Shown piece by piece: positions 17,990-27,832 of a stretch of DNA of 64,000 nucleotides (position 1 is the first letter of the stretch; the number at the start of each line of letters is the position of its first letter). The translations under genes and the position numbers were made by a program. The notes beneath the pieces were generated by a model. The model worked only from the letters and a program-made list of their open reading frames with translations. It was not told where the DNA came from and made no database searches. The stretch is from positions 496,001 through 560,000 of the forward strand of contig CAVPHS010000002.1 in assembly GCA_963704805.1 (NCBI GenBank), in the 5' to 3' direction. Origin of the DNA: 20CM-2-65-7 sp963704805 (lineage in GTDB: Bacteria > Gemmatimonadota > Gemmatimonadetes > Gemmatimonadales > GWC2-71-9).

Positions 17990-18841
17990 TTGACGCCTGT
18001 CATCGAAGTCCGGTTCAAAGGGAACCGGCGTGAATACTTCACTTGGCCTTCCGAAGACTCGCTCCGCGTTGACGACGCCGTCATCGTGGAGGTCGAGCGC
18101 GGAGAGGATCTGGGTTGGGTGTCGGCGGTAGGCAGCGTTGCAGAGAAGAAATGCCAGCGGTGCGGGGCCTGTGGCGCGCCGGAACCGCCGGCTGAGTCTG
18201 CTGCCGCCCCTGCCGCCCCTGCCGCCCGTGCGATCAAGCGTCGAGCAACCGACGAGGACACGAAGGCCGCCGCCGAGCTGCGGGTGAATGAAGAAGAAGC
18301 GCGCCGCCTCGTTCGCGACCGCGTCCGCCAGCACACCCTCCCCATGAAGGTCTCCGACGCCGAATGGCAGTGGGACAAGCGCAAGCTGACGATCTACTTC
18401 ACGGCGGAACAGCGCGTGGATTTCCGGGCGTTGGTGCGCGACCTGGCCGGCGTATTTCGTACGCGCATCGAGCTGCGGCAAATCGGCGCCCGCGATGAGG
18501 CTCGGCGCCTGGACGGCATCGGCCGCTGCGGCCGGCAGCTCTGCATCGCGAGCTGGCTGCCCGAGGGTCGGCCGGTCAGCCTGTCGCTCGCCAAGGCGCA
18601 GGGGCTGTCACTCAATCCGGTACAGATCTCAGGTCCCTGCGGCCGGCTGCTCTGCTGCCTGCACTACGAGCACGATTTCTACGTAGAACAGCGCAAGCGC
18701 TTTCCCAAAGAAGGAAAGGCCGTTCGCACGGCCGAAGGCGTGGAGCGCGTCGTGGCGGTCGATATCTTCCGGGAGCGCGTTACCCTCCGTTCCGACGCCG
18801 GGGCCACGCGCGTCGTCACACTCGACCAGATCCGCGTGTAG
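17990..18841 (+). CDS. PSP1-domain protein, RicT (YaaT)-like
   Basis: 283 residues with a TTG start one base after the accA stop. A PSP1 C-terminal domain covers about residues 100-240, with CGRQLCIASW and SGPCGRLLCCLHYE, the cysteine clusters of RicT, which in Bacillus joins RicA and RicF in an Fe-S complex that affects RNase Y. An extra CQRCGACGAPE cluster lies near residue 55. A linker near residues 65-77 is Ala/Pro-rich, encoded by a repeated CTGCCGCCC word. RicA/RicF are not visible here. Confidence 0.85.
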   Translation: MTPVIEVRFKGNRREYFTWPSEDSLRVDDAVIVEVERGEDLGWVSAVGSVAEKKCQRCGACGAPEPPAESAAAPAAPAARAIKRRATDEDTKAAAELRVNEEEARRLVRDRVRQHTLPMKVSDAEWQWDKRKLTIYFTAEQRVDFRALVRDLAGVFRTRIELRQIGARDEARRLDGIGRCGRQLCIASWLPEGRPVSLSLAKAQGLSLNPVQISGPCGRLLCCLHYEHDFYVEQRKRFPKEGKAVRTAEGVERVVAVDIFRERVTLRSDAGATRVVTLDQIRV

Positions 18842-20385
18842 TGGCGGGCCCGAGGTACTACCTCACCACGGCGATCGACTATTCCAACGGCGATCCCCAT
18901 CTAGGGCACGCGCTGGAGAAAGTCGGCGCGGACTGCATCGCCCGCTATCAGCGGCTGCGCGGGCGTCAGGTGCATTTCCTCATGGGGATGGACGAGCACA
19001 GCCAGTCCGTCATTCAGGCGGCGGCGCGCGCCAAGGTCACCCCGCGCGAATGGGTCGATCGCATGGCACGGACGTTCGCCGACTACTGGCGCCGGCTGGA
19101 ATGCAGTAACGACGACTGGATCCGTACCACCGAGCCGCGCCACGTGCGCAGCGTGGTCGCGCTGCTCGAGCGCATCCAGCAGCGCCGTCCCGACGACCTG
19201 TACGTCGCCGATTACGAGGGTCTGTACTGCACCGGCTGCGAGGAGTTCAAACAGCCGGCGCAGATCGTCGATGGGCACTGCATCGAGCATCCCACGCTCG
19301 AGCTGATCCGCACCAAGGAACGGAATCACTTCTTCCGCCTGAGCGCCTACAGCCAACGGTTGCTGCAGCTGATCAAGACCAACGAATTCCGCGTCGAGCC
19401 CGCGATTCGCCGCAACGAAGTGGTGCGGCTGCTCGAGGATGGGCTGCAGGACGTTTCCATCTCGCGGCAGCGCATGCAATGGGGCATTCCCTTCCCCGGC
19501 GATGCCGAGCAGACGGTGTACGTCTGGTTCGACGCGCTGATCAACTACCTGTCGGCGACGGGATTCCCCGAGCCGGGCTACGAGCGGCTCTGGCCCGCCG
19601 ACCTGCACGTCGTCGGCAAAGGCATCACGCGGTTCCACTGCGTGATCTGGCCCGCGATGCTGCTCGCCGCCGGGCTCGAGCTGCCGAAGCTCGTCTGGGC
19701 ACACGGCTACGTGCAGTGGGAAGGCACGAAGATGAGCAAGACGGCCGGCACCGCCATCAGCCTCGGCGCCGCGATCAAGCGCTACGGCGCCGACGCGCTG
19801 CGATTCTTCCTGCTGCGCGAGGTCGGATTCGAGAACGACGGCAACTTCAGCTGGGACCGGTTCGACGTCCGCTACACGGCCGATCTTGCCGACACGTTCG
19901 GCAATCTCGTGTCCCGCGCCTTGTCGATGGTGCAACGCTATCGCGACGGAGTAGTCCCGTCGTCACCCCTCTCCGGAACGGAGAGGGGGTCAGGGGGTGA
20001 GGACTTCGAGCGGGCGATGCAGGAGACGATCGCCGAGTACACCCGGGCGATGGACGCGCAGGAGCTGCAGCAGGGGGCGACGCTCGTGATCGAGCTCGCC
20101 TCGCGCGCCAATCGCTACGTCGAAGAGACGACGCCGTGGAAACTCGCGAAAGAAAAAAAGCACGCGGAGCTCGATCACGTCCTCGCGACTCTCGTGCGTG
20201 CGGTCGCCCGGCTCGCGGTGCTCGCCGCGCCGTTCATTCCCGCGAAAGCACAGGAGATCTGGGACGCGCTGGGAGGGAGCGGGTCCCTCGCGGCCGTACG
20301 CCTTGACGATCTCGCGGCTCCGTCGCTCGGCGGTCAGCGGGTCGCGAAACCCCCACCGCTATTCCCCAAGCCCGTCGCGGCTTAG
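18841..20385 (+). CDS. metG: Methionyl-tRNA synthetase
   Basis: 514 residues with a GTG start overlapping the ricT stop by one base. Charges tRNA-Met and initiator tRNA. Class I signatures are HLGH (residues 20-23) and KMSKT (about 297-301). A zinc knuckle begins CTGCEEF near residue 129. There is no C-terminal tRNA-binding (Arc1p-like) domain, so it is the short form. Near residue 375-388 the protein carries a Pro/Ser/Gly insert encoded by a hairpin repeat at 19964-20000. Confidence 0.96.
   Translation: MAGPRYYLTTAIDYSNGDPHLGHALEKVGADCIARYQRLRGRQVHFLMGMDEHSQSVIQAAARAKVTPREWVDRMARTFADYWRRLECSNDDWIRTTEPRHVRSVVALLERIQQRRPDDLYVADYEGLYCTGCEEFKQPAQIVDGHCIEHPTLELIRTKERNHFFRLSAYSQRLLQLIKTNEFRVEPAIRRNEVVRLLEDGLQDVSISRQRMQWGIPFPGDAEQTVYVWFDALINYLSATGFPEPGYERLWPADLHVVGKGITRFHCVIWPAMLLAAGLELPKLVWAHGYVQWEGTKMSKTAGTAISLGAAIKRYGADALRFFLLREVGFENDGNFSWDRFDVRYTADLADTFGNLVSRALSMVQRYRDGVVPSSPLSGTERGSGGEDFERAMQETIAEYTRAMDAQELQQGATLVIELASRANRYVEETTPWKLAKEKKHAELDHVLATLVRAVARLAVLAAPFIPAKAQEIWDALGGSGSLAAVRLDDLAAPSLGGQRVAKPPPLFPKPVAA
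19964..20000. repeat. Hairpin repeat inserted in frame in metG
   Basis: The arms ACCCCTCTCCG (19965-19975) and CGGAGAGGGGG (19979-19989) are followed by a GTCAGGGGGTGAG tail. The pattern matches the kind of short intergenic palindrome dispersed in GC-rich genomes, but here it lies inside the anticodon-binding region of metG and is translated as SSPLSGTERGSGGE. Confidence 0.7.
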
Positions 20386-20427
20386 CTCACTGCCCGCACA
20401 AAGGTGACGGAGCGCACATTTCGCTAT

Positions 20428-20457
20428 TTGACGAGGTCGTGCGATGAGGCGTATGTT
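20428..20457 (+). promoter_or_regulatory. Predicted sigma70-type promoter upstream of M23 gene
   Basis: TTGACG (20428-20433), an 18-bp spacer and TATGTT (20452-20457). Transcription would begin only a few bases before the ATG at 20467, so the message may be nearly leaderless. Confidence 0.45.
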
Positions 20458-20466
20458 TGCCCTCCC

Positions 20467-21409
20467 ATGAAGAAGAAACAGGCCGAGCGGCGCTGGACCG
20501 TCATGTTGGTCCCCCACGGATCGGGGTCGTCCCGCGCCGTGGAAGTGTCGCAGACCGTCGTCAAAGCACTGATCGGCATCGGCGGACTGCTCACGCTGCT
20601 GTTCCTCGTCCTCGGCGGTACCGCGTTGTCGCGCGGCGTGAACGTCACGCGGAGTCGCGCGCTCGAGCACGAGAATCAGCTGCTCGCGGGCGAGATCCAA
20701 CGCCTGCGCGAGCGACTCGCGGGACTGCGTGACACTATCAGCGTCTTCGGCGAGCGCGAGCAGGCGCTGCGCCTCCTCGCTGGTCTCTCGCCGGTGGACA
20801 ACGATGTGCAGATGGGTGGTATCGGCGGACCGCGCGGTCAATGGTCTGAGCGTGACAGCTTGTCCTCGCTCGGAGTCAATGGCGCGCAGGCCCTCGCCGC
20901 CCGCATGGACATGGATCAGCTGACCCGCCGCGCCAACATTCTGGTGCGCTCGCTCAACGAAGCGTACGACTCGGCGTCGAGCCAGCGCACGCGCTACGCG
21001 GCACTCCCGTCCATCATGCCCACCAAAGGGTGGCTCGACGAGTGCCTTCGCGCGCGAGCGCGTCCATCCGATCCTGCACCTTGCCCGGCCACACGAAGGC
21101 ATCGATGTCTCCGCCCCGATGGGCATGGAAATCGACGCTCCCGCCGCCGGAGTGGTCACGAAGGTGGCGTGGGTCGAAGGCTACGGCAACATGCTGACGG
21201 TCGATCACGGCTACGGCCTCGTGACACGCTACGCGCACTGCTCCAAGATTCTGGTCGTCCCCGGGCAGCGCGTGAAGCGCGGCCAGCCGATCGCCAAGGT
21301 CGGCTCGACGGGCCTGTCGACCGGTCCGCACCTGCACTATGAGGTGTGGGTGAACGGCCATCCGGCCGATCCGATGAAGTATGTGCTGCCGGATGCCATC
21401 GTCGATTGA
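20467..21409 (+). pseudogene. M23 (LytM) peptidoglycan peptidase, frameshifted
   Basis: The N-terminal part (ATG 20467) has a cytoplasmic stub, one membrane helix (ALIGIGGLLTLLFLVLGG) and a coiled coil. It runs to SIMPTKGWL, then leaves frame. The catalytic M23 domain continues one frame over from about 21037 with FARERVHPILHLARPHEGID, GYGNMLTVDHGYGLVTRYAHC and STGPHLHYEV, which hold the zinc and catalytic His/Asp residues. Removing one G near 21037 restores GWLTSAFARERVHP. A functional envelope peptidase with a sequencing indel, or a recent pseudogene, are both possible. Confidence 0.85.
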
Positions 21410-21486
21410 CGTTGTTCCCGCTTGACTCTGGTGGCCCGCCGCATGTGATTTGACATACCGTATTCGTCCCGCCTGCGGAGGCCCCC

Positions 21487-21915
21487 ATGGGCTTCATCGT
21501 TGCGGTTCTCGCCGGTTTCGCTTTCGTCGCGTGCAAATCCATACCTCCGGGCCAGGCCTCACCACAGGGTGATACCGATCGCATCGTGATCACCGAGGAG
21601 ATGATCGTCCGCTCGGGTGGTCAGACGGCGTGGGAAGTGTTACGGCGCGAAGCGCCGCAGCTGACATTCAGCGAGAATCGGAATGGGCAAGCGACGGCGA
21701 TGACGCGGCGCGGCCGGAGCAGCTTCGTGCTGAACGACTCGCCGATGGTGATCATCGACGGCGCGCGCAATCAGGACATCAAGGCCCTGCAGTCGCTGCC
21801 GGCATCGACGCTGATGCGCATCGAGGTGCTCACCGGCCAGGAAGGGACGACGTACTACGGGACCGACGCCGTTGGCGGCGTCATCATCATCAAGACCAAG
21901 ACCGGCGGACAGTAA
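21487..21915 (+). CDS. Lipoprotein consisting of a lone TonB-receptor plug domain
   Basis: 142 residues. The signal sequence ends in lipobox FVACK, so the mature protein is probably lipid-anchored. The remainder matches a TonB-dependent receptor plug: DRIVITEEMIVRSG, then SPMVIIDGARNQDIKALQSL, IEVLTGQEGTTYYGTDAVGG and VIIIKTK. There is no beta-barrel. GGAGG lies just before the ATG. It is convergent with the SusD gene at 22017. What a free plug does is unknown; it might modulate a partner receptor. Confidence 0.8.
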   Translation: MGFIVAVLAGFAFVACKSIPPGQASPQGDTDRIVITEEMIVRSGGQTAWEVLRREAPQLTFSENRNGQATAMTRRGRSSFVLNDSPMVIIDGARNQDIKALQSLPASTLMRIEVLTGQEGTTYYGTDAVGGVIIIKTKTGGQ

Positions 21916-21951
21916 CGCGCGATAGACCAACGTAGAGGCGCGGAAACAAAA

Positions 21952-21979
21952 GTAGGGGCGCAGCATGCTGCGCCCCTAC
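21952..21979. repeat. 28-bp perfect palindrome, copy 2
   Basis: Identical to the palindrome at 186-213. Here it lies in the convergent gap between the plug lipoprotein (+) and the SusD gene (-), where it could also act as a weak bidirectional transcription stop, although no T-run is present. Confidence 0.9.
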
Positions 21980-22016
21980 TCCGTTGTGTCCTGCGTTTGT
22001 CCGCTGCAGCTTCAGG

Positions 22017-23528
22017 TTACGGTAGCCGGTCCAGGCACCCCAGCACGCCAGGGTTGTTCTGCTCGTCCAACGGAAGCGGGAAGTTGACGTCCGTTCCGTA
22101 GATCAATCCATTCTTGAAGTATGGACCATTGGGAAAGACGGAGTTCACCGCTCGCCCGTAACCACCGCGAACTGCCGTAGCGCGGACCAGCCGGCGCATG
22201 TCGTTCAACCGATGCCCGGTAGCCCACAACCAGCGCGCTCGCTCGTTGAAGAGCTGGTTCACCGCTGCCGTGTCCGATGTGGGGCCCGGGAGGGGAGCCA
22301 TGGGCGAGAGAGGATTCGGCGGGGTTGTAGGCGCTGTTGTCCACTGCACTCCTGCCAAGATGTAGCTCGGAGGCGTGGCCCGCAGCGGGTTCAAGAAACC
22401 CAAATAACCCGCGGTGTCGCCACGTAATAGCGCGGCCTCTGCGTTGATGAGGCGAGCCTCCAGCCCGGTTGCGAGTGTAATCGTTGCCTTCTCGTCCACG
22501 TACCGCAGTTGATCGTATTGCGGCGTCGCGTTGTCAAACCCGACGTTGGAGCGCGCCGCGGGGTTCGCGGCAGTTCCCGCGCGCGTGAACGGTGTGCGCG
22601 GGTCAAGCTGGGTCGTGTCGCGCCATGGGAGTCCGACTCCACCCTCACGGTTCGCCACCCCATAGCGCTCGAACTTGCGGATGCCGTTGTACACGCCGTT
22701 TTGCTGGCGTGTGGTATTCAGATCGTGGAGCACGGAGTACGCGAACGAGGTCGGGACATTCGCGGCCGACACTACCGTGTCTGCCTCGGCAATCCGCCCC
22801 ATCGCCAGCAGCGTGCGTGCCTTGCCGACCCGCGCGAGTCGTACGACGTTGGCCTTCCCGGCGGTGCTGTCGTTCAACTGCAGCGCGGCCGTCAGCGCCT
22901 GATCGAATACCAGCAGCGCCGAATCGAGCATCTGTGCCGTGGTATTCTGCGCCCCGTAGTTCACGGTGCCGTCGGGGTTGGGATAGCTCAACGGCACACC
23001 GGAGCAATAGTTCTCGCCAAAGAACAAGCGCGTGTACGCGGCCAGCGACAGCATTTCGCTCATGCCGGTGTTTCGGATCGTATCCGACAGCTGCCGGAAT
23101 TTCCCTGCGGCCACCAGCGCCGAGAGGTGGGACCTCGCAAGGTTGCGGAAAATAGTCGTGAACGTGCCGCTGGCCGGATCCGTCTGCCGGGCGTCGGCCT
23201 GGACCCGATCGGGGAATGTCTCGGTGTTGATCCACTCGTCACCGAGTAAGCCACTCGCCAGCACCTGCCCTTCCACCGTACCACCTGATCCGCTGGCACC
23301 CGAGCCCGTGTACGCGAGCCCGAAGTCACCGATCACGCCCGAGCGAATCGTGGGCAGTGCCAGGGGGTCATCCAGACCGCCGACCGGCACGATGTCGGGG
23401 TTGGACACATCTGTGATGTGACATGCCGCAGCCAGCGTCCACAGCGCCGTCAGGATGAGCCCGGCGGTGAGCACGCGCCCTCCGCTTCGGAGCGCGCGGC
23501 CCATGCTGCTCTGCATTGGGATAGTCAT
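22017..23528 (-). CDS. SusD/RagB-family outer-membrane lipoprotein (locus 1)
   Basis: 503 residues. Signal peptide with lipobox near LAAACHITDVSNPD; the mature protein has the helical SusD fold with TPR-like repeats, and the C-terminal NQLFNERARWLWATGHRLNDMRRLVR segment is characteristic. SusD proteins cap the SusC transporter and capture the substrate at the cell surface. It starts 16 bp after the SusC gene at 23545, so the two form one receptor pair. The substrate, sugar or peptide, is not indicated by neighbouring enzymes. Confidence 0.9.
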   Translation of the reverse strand: MTIPMQSSMGRALRSGGRVLTAGLILTALWTLAAACHITDVSNPDIVPVGGLDDPLALPTIRSGVIGDFGLAYTGSGASGSGGTVEGQVLASGLLGDEWINTETFPDRVQADARQTDPASGTFTTIFRNLARSHLSALVAAGKFRQLSDTIRNTGMSEMLSLAAYTRLFFGENYCSGVPLSYPNPDGTVNYGAQNTTAQMLDSALLVFDQALTAALQLNDSTAGKANVVRLARVGKARTLLAMGRIAEADTVVSAANVPTSFAYSVLHDLNTTRQQNGVYNGIRKFERYGVANREGGVGLPWRDTTQLDPRTPFTRAGTAANPAARSNVGFDNATPQYDQLRYVDEKATITLATGLEARLINAEAALLRGDTAGYLGFLNPLRATPPSYILAGVQWTTAPTTPPNPLSPMAPLPGPTSDTAAVNQLFNERARWLWATGHRLNDMRRLVRATAVRGGYGRAVNSVFPNGPYFKNGLIYGTDVNFPLPLDEQNNPGVLGCLDRLP

Positions 23529-23544
23529 AGGTCCGTGTCTCCGG

Positions 23545-26509
23545 TTAGAAGGCGATGTTGACGCGCCCGATCCAGTACCGCACCGGGGGCTGGGTCAGGA
23601 AGTCGGCCGTGGTGAAGTTGTTCTGTCCGGCCTCGTTGAGCTCGGGATCGAGGCCTGTGTACTTCGTCCACGTCGCCAGGTTACGCCCGGCAATGGTGAA
23701 GCTCAGCGCGGCGGCGCCGATCTTCGAAGTGAACTTCGACGGGGCGTCATACGTGAGAGAGATCTCCCGCAGTTTGATGAAGTCCGCGTCCTCCATATAG
23801 CCGGCCTGGCTGCCCTGGATGTTGGCGACCGCGGCAGCCTGCTCCTCGAGCGTGGCCGACGGGTCATTGCGACCCTTGCAGTTGCCGACGCCGCAGCGGA
23901 ACTGCTCGGTGCTGTTGAACAGCTTGTTGCCGAACCGGCCGTCGACCAGGCCGTAGATGTGGAACCGCTGGTACAGGGTGATCGTGCCGCTCATCGACCC
24001 GCCGTGATCCGGGAACGGCTGACCTTGGAACGTTGCGGTTGAACCGAGCACGACCTCGTTTTGGCTGAGTTTGCCGTCACCGTTGCTGTCGGCAAAGGTG
24101 TAGGGCCGCTGGAAGTAGCTGCCCGGCGCGTAACCCACTTGAATGCGCTGCGTCGCGCCCCCCAGCCCAAAAATGATCGGCGCGATGTTCGCGCCGAGAT
24201 CCTTGACGCGACTCTGCGTGCCCCAGGCGCTCGCAGACAGATCGAACTGCACGTTGCGTTTGCGAATGATCGACGCATTCGCCGAAATCTCCACGCCCTT
24301 GTTCCCGACCGAACCGAGGTTGCGGAAAATCGACGTGCCGCAGCCGCATGATGGCGGCAGGGTCACGTTGATGAGCGCATCATGCGACACCTTATTGAAG
24401 AAGGTGAAGCCGAGGTGTCCCGCGAGCGGGCGGAAGTCGGCGTCGAACCCAAATTCCACCTCGTCCGTTCGTTCCGGCTTGAGCGAACTGTTCCCCAGAT
24501 TCCCAAGCGTGATGCCTGGAACATCAGCCGCGCCGACCAGAACGGGGGTTGCGACAAAATACTGCAAGGCATCGAGCGGGCCGGGGTGGAGCCCGGAGGT
24601 ACCGTAGGCTCCACGGAGCTTCGAGCGCTCCGAGCCACCCGAGTGACGGGAAAAACGGCTCTTCAGAAATAACCCACGCTCCCGACACACGCGGATAGAG
24701 AATGTTGTTGAAGTCCTTGCCAAACGACGTGTTGTCGTCGCTGCGCAGCGCCAGTGTCGCGAACAGCCGATTCTTGTATCCGAGGCGCTCTTCAATAAAC
24801 CGACCGAGTGTCACCGTCTCCTGCGTCGTTTCACTGTCGGTCTGAATTACACCGCCGGCCAACGAATTGGTGCCGGAGGTGAGCTTCTGCACGCGCGCGA
24901 CGACGCCGTGAAACTTCTGATGGTAGTAGAGAATGCCGGCGCTCGTGACCGAGTTGAGGTCCGGCGTCAGCGCGAACGACGCACTGCCGTAGAAATTGCC
25001 CGTCCAGTTGTAGATCTGGAACGGATTCGACTGCCGATTGCCTTCGTTGGCCGTCGTGCTGAAACCGGCGGGGATTTCCCCGGGGAGCGTGGTGTTCTCA
25101 TCGTAGCGGTTGAGAAAGTCAGTCCCGGCCACGGCGTGCGCCTCGAGCCACGGCAGCGGTCGATAGTTCATCTGCATGCTGCCGGTGAAGTGATCGATGT
25201 TCTGGAATGTCCGGATCGTGAAGCTCTGCTCCGGTAGCAGAAACCCGTATCCCTCATTCACCGTGCTGTCCGAGGATCCGAGGAAGCCGCTCGAGAGCAC
25301 ACCGAAGGAGTTGTTGTCGTTCTGCGGCAGCCGCAGCTTGCCGTTTGTGTAGATCACCGACGTCTGGAAATCGAGATTGGGCCGCACGAACGTGAACAGG
25401 TTCGCCAGCAGGTTGACCTGCTTGTTGGTGTTGACCTCGTAGACGCCATCTTCGTTGTTGTAGTGTCCCGACACGTAATACGTCGTCTGCTCCGTGCCGC
25501 CCGATGCACTGAGACCAAGTTGCTGGCGGTGTCCGGTGCGAAACGGGCTTCGCTGCTCAATGGGATTGAACTTACGAACGTGATCGATCACGCACCCGCC
25601 AGTCGCGGCGGTGGTCAACCGGCAGGCCCCGCCGGCGGCCGTGAGCCCAAGGTAGTTGTCGGGATAGCTGCCGTAGTCGTTGATGGACCCTGCCTCGGCA
25701 GTGAACATCCACTTGGTCGCGCCCGGCTGGCCCCGGCGGGTGCGCATGAGGATCGCACCATTCGCCGCGTCGGTGCCGTAGAGCACGCTGGACGCCGGGC
25801 CGCTGTTCACCTGCACCGCCTCGAGGTCCTGCGGGCTGATGTCGTTCAGGCGGGACGGTACCTGGCCGCCAACACCGATGGAGCTCGAGTTGGCGCCGTT
25901 CTCCACGCGAATGCCGTCCACCAGGAGCACCGGCTCGTTGGACAACGACACGCTGTTCGATCCGCGAATTCGGACACGCGTGCCCGTTCCCGATGTCCCG
26001 CCACTCGACTGCACCAGCACGCCCGGAACGGTCGAATTGAGTGCATCCGACAGGTTCGAGACCACGGTCTTTGAGGTGCGATCCGCCAGGTCGACGCTGT
26101 GAGCCGCGGTGCCCTGTTCGCGCTGGGCCTGGTCACCCGTGGCGGTGACAACGACCGCATCGAGCCCGAACGGTACCTGACTAAGCGCGAAGTCGAGGGT
26201 TGCCGAGCCGCCACCGGAGACGGTGACCGGCTGCGTCGTGGTGCCGTACCCGATGAGCGCCACACGGACCGACTGCGCGCCCGCGGGCACGTTGACGACG
26301 CGATACTGGCCGTCCTGGCCGGTCAGCGCGCGGATCGTCGTGCCGGCGACCGAGATCTGTGCACCGGCGAGCCCTTGACCGGACGTCTTGTCTGAGACAC
26401 GACCTGTCACCTCGCCGCCCCCTTGTGCCGCCAGCCGCAGGGGCACAAGCAGACAGAAGCACAGCGCCAGCGCTGCGCCGAGGCAGGTCCTCCCGAGAGT
26501 AAATCGCAT
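23545..26509 (-). pseudogene. SusC/RagA TonB-dependent receptor (locus 1), frameshifted
   Basis: Start ATG 26509 with GGGAGCGG upstream; signal peptide ends near RLAAQ. A carboxypeptidase-like carrier domain (GEVTGRVSDKTSGQGLAGAQ) is followed by the plug (LNSTVPGVLVQSSGGTSGT, VLLVDGIRVENG) and a TonB barrel. The first frame runs to PFFPSLGWL; the barrel continues in the next frame from RSKLRGAYGTSG to the C-terminal strand YWIGRVNIAF. One extra base at the CC of 24630-24631 accounts for the break, since its removal gives GWLERSKLRGAYG. About 990 residues if repaired. It is paired with the SusD gene downstream. Confidence 0.9.
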
Positions 26510-26849
26510 ATTCCGCTCCCTCACGCGAAAAAAGGTTGCCATGATCTGCGGAGTAGACAAACGGAAAGCCCGACGCACCGGCCCCCGACGGCGGAACCGG
26601 CTCTACGCGCATACCGCGCGATACATCGGTCTAGCGACTACATCGGCCCGGAATGATGATGTTGCGCTGAAGGTGAGAAACGCAGCGAACGGAAATCTGA
26701 TTCATGCGCCCTCCACATGACGGGTGAGGAGTCGTCTGTACCAAAGGAAGCTTTCCCTATTTTGAGGCCCCGAGCTAGCCCCCGCAAGGGAACCCCATGT
26801 CCGGACCGGGCACCTGTCGGCTCCGCCCCTCCAGTTTTAGCTTCGTCCC
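26510..26849. other. Intergenic region between divergent susC (locus 1) and beta-propeller lipoprotein
   Basis: A 340-bp stretch without a credible gene; the short ORFs in it have no recognisable content. It must hold the promoters of both flanking genes, but I found no convincing -35/-10 pair. The only clear element is the GGGAGCGG ribosome binding site of susC at its left edge. Confidence 0.6.
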
Positions 26850-27755
26850 GTGCTCCCTTTCCGTCAGGGCCTCACGGTGCTCAGCACGTTTCTGGCCGTC
26901 TCCGCCGCCGGGTGCAGCGATTCAAGTCAACCGGGGCCCGACCCCGGCCTCGGCCGCATTACGTTCACGAGGGCCGGCAATAACCTCGTGGACATCTACG
27001 CGATGGATCTCCGCGGCACCAACCTGCAGCAGTTGACCACGAGTTTTGCCTCCGATGACTGGGCCGCCTGGTCGCCTGATACGACGCGAATCGTCTTCCA
27101 GTCCGATCTCGTCCGCGATTCGACGGTCCCGGTTCATCTCCACATTTACATCATGTACTCAGACGGCACCAACAGGAATCAGTTGACGTTTGGCGACAGC
27201 GTCGACAGTTACCAGCCCGGTTGGTCGCCCGACGCGACGAAGATCGTGTTCGGTTCGAATCCGGATAGCAACTTGGACATTTACACGATGGATCCGAACG
27301 GAGCGAACATCGTGCGTCTCACGACGGACCCGGCGGCGGACGCGGAGCCCGCGTGGTCACCGGACGGCGGCACGATAGCGTTCGCGACCGAGCGCGATGG
27401 CAACGCCGAGATATACGTGATGAATCCGGACGGAACGAACCCGGTCAACCTGACCAACGATCCCAACATCGACCTGCTGCCGGCGTGGTCTCCGGACGGC
27501 TCGAAGATCGCCTTCCAATCGAGTCGATCGGCCAATTTCGCAATCTGGGTAATGAACGCCGACGGCTCGAATCCCGTGCGTCTGACCGGCGACAATCCTC
27601 CGGCCGGAGCGCCGAGCTGGTCGCCCGACGGCACCCGCATCGCCTATGTGCAAGACGGCGACATCTGGGTAATGAACGCCGACGGGTCCAACAAGATTCA
27701 GGTCACCAGCGGTTTTTGGTCCGACGACCTGCCGCGCTGGCGGCCGATTCTCTAG
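26850..27755 (+). CDS. WD40-like (PD40/TolB-type) beta-propeller lipoprotein
   Basis: 301 residues with a GTG start. Lipobox at VSAAGC. Six or so repeats with the PD40 pattern follow, such as PAWSPDGGTIAFATERDGNAEIYVMNPDG split over adjacent blades, AWSPDGSKIAF and SWSPDGTRIAY. This propeller resembles the C-terminal domain of TolB. It probably acts as a surface or periplasmic binding module. Its nearest neighbours are two SusC/SusD loci. A strong hairpin terminator follows at 27777-27809. Confidence 0.85.
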   Translation: MLPFRQGLTVLSTFLAVSAAGCSDSSQPGPDPGLGRITFTRAGNNLVDIYAMDLRGTNLQQLTTSFASDDWAAWSPDTTRIVFQSDLVRDSTVPVHLHIYIMYSDGTNRNQLTFGDSVDSYQPGWSPDATKIVFGSNPDSNLDIYTMDPNGANIVRLTTDPAADAEPAWSPDGGTIAFATERDGNAEIYVMNPDGTNPVNLTNDPNIDLLPAWSPDGSKIAFQSSRSANFAIWVMNADGSNPVRLTGDNPPAGAPSWSPDGTRIAYVQDGDIWVMNADGSNKIQVTSGFWSDDLPRWRPIL

Positions 27756-27776
27756 GACGTACATCGTCGGAAAGAA

Positions 27777-27809
27777 AATCGCCGCCGCTGTCAGCCAGCG
27801 GCGGCGATT
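27777..27809. terminator. Bidirectional Rho-independent terminator
   Basis: A 14-bp perfect stem (27777-27790 with 27796-27809) and a 5-nt loop. TTTT follows on the plus strand, and a T-rich TTTTCTTTC follows on the minus strand. It separates the converging propeller (+) and DUF4397 (-) genes. Confidence 0.85.
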
Positions 27810-27832
27810 CGTTTTGGCGCAGGCCCCTCGCG

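Noticed and set aside
26597..26849. Small ORFs upstream of the beta-propeller gene
   Set aside because: Arg/Pro-rich translations with no ribosome binding site or recognisable content.
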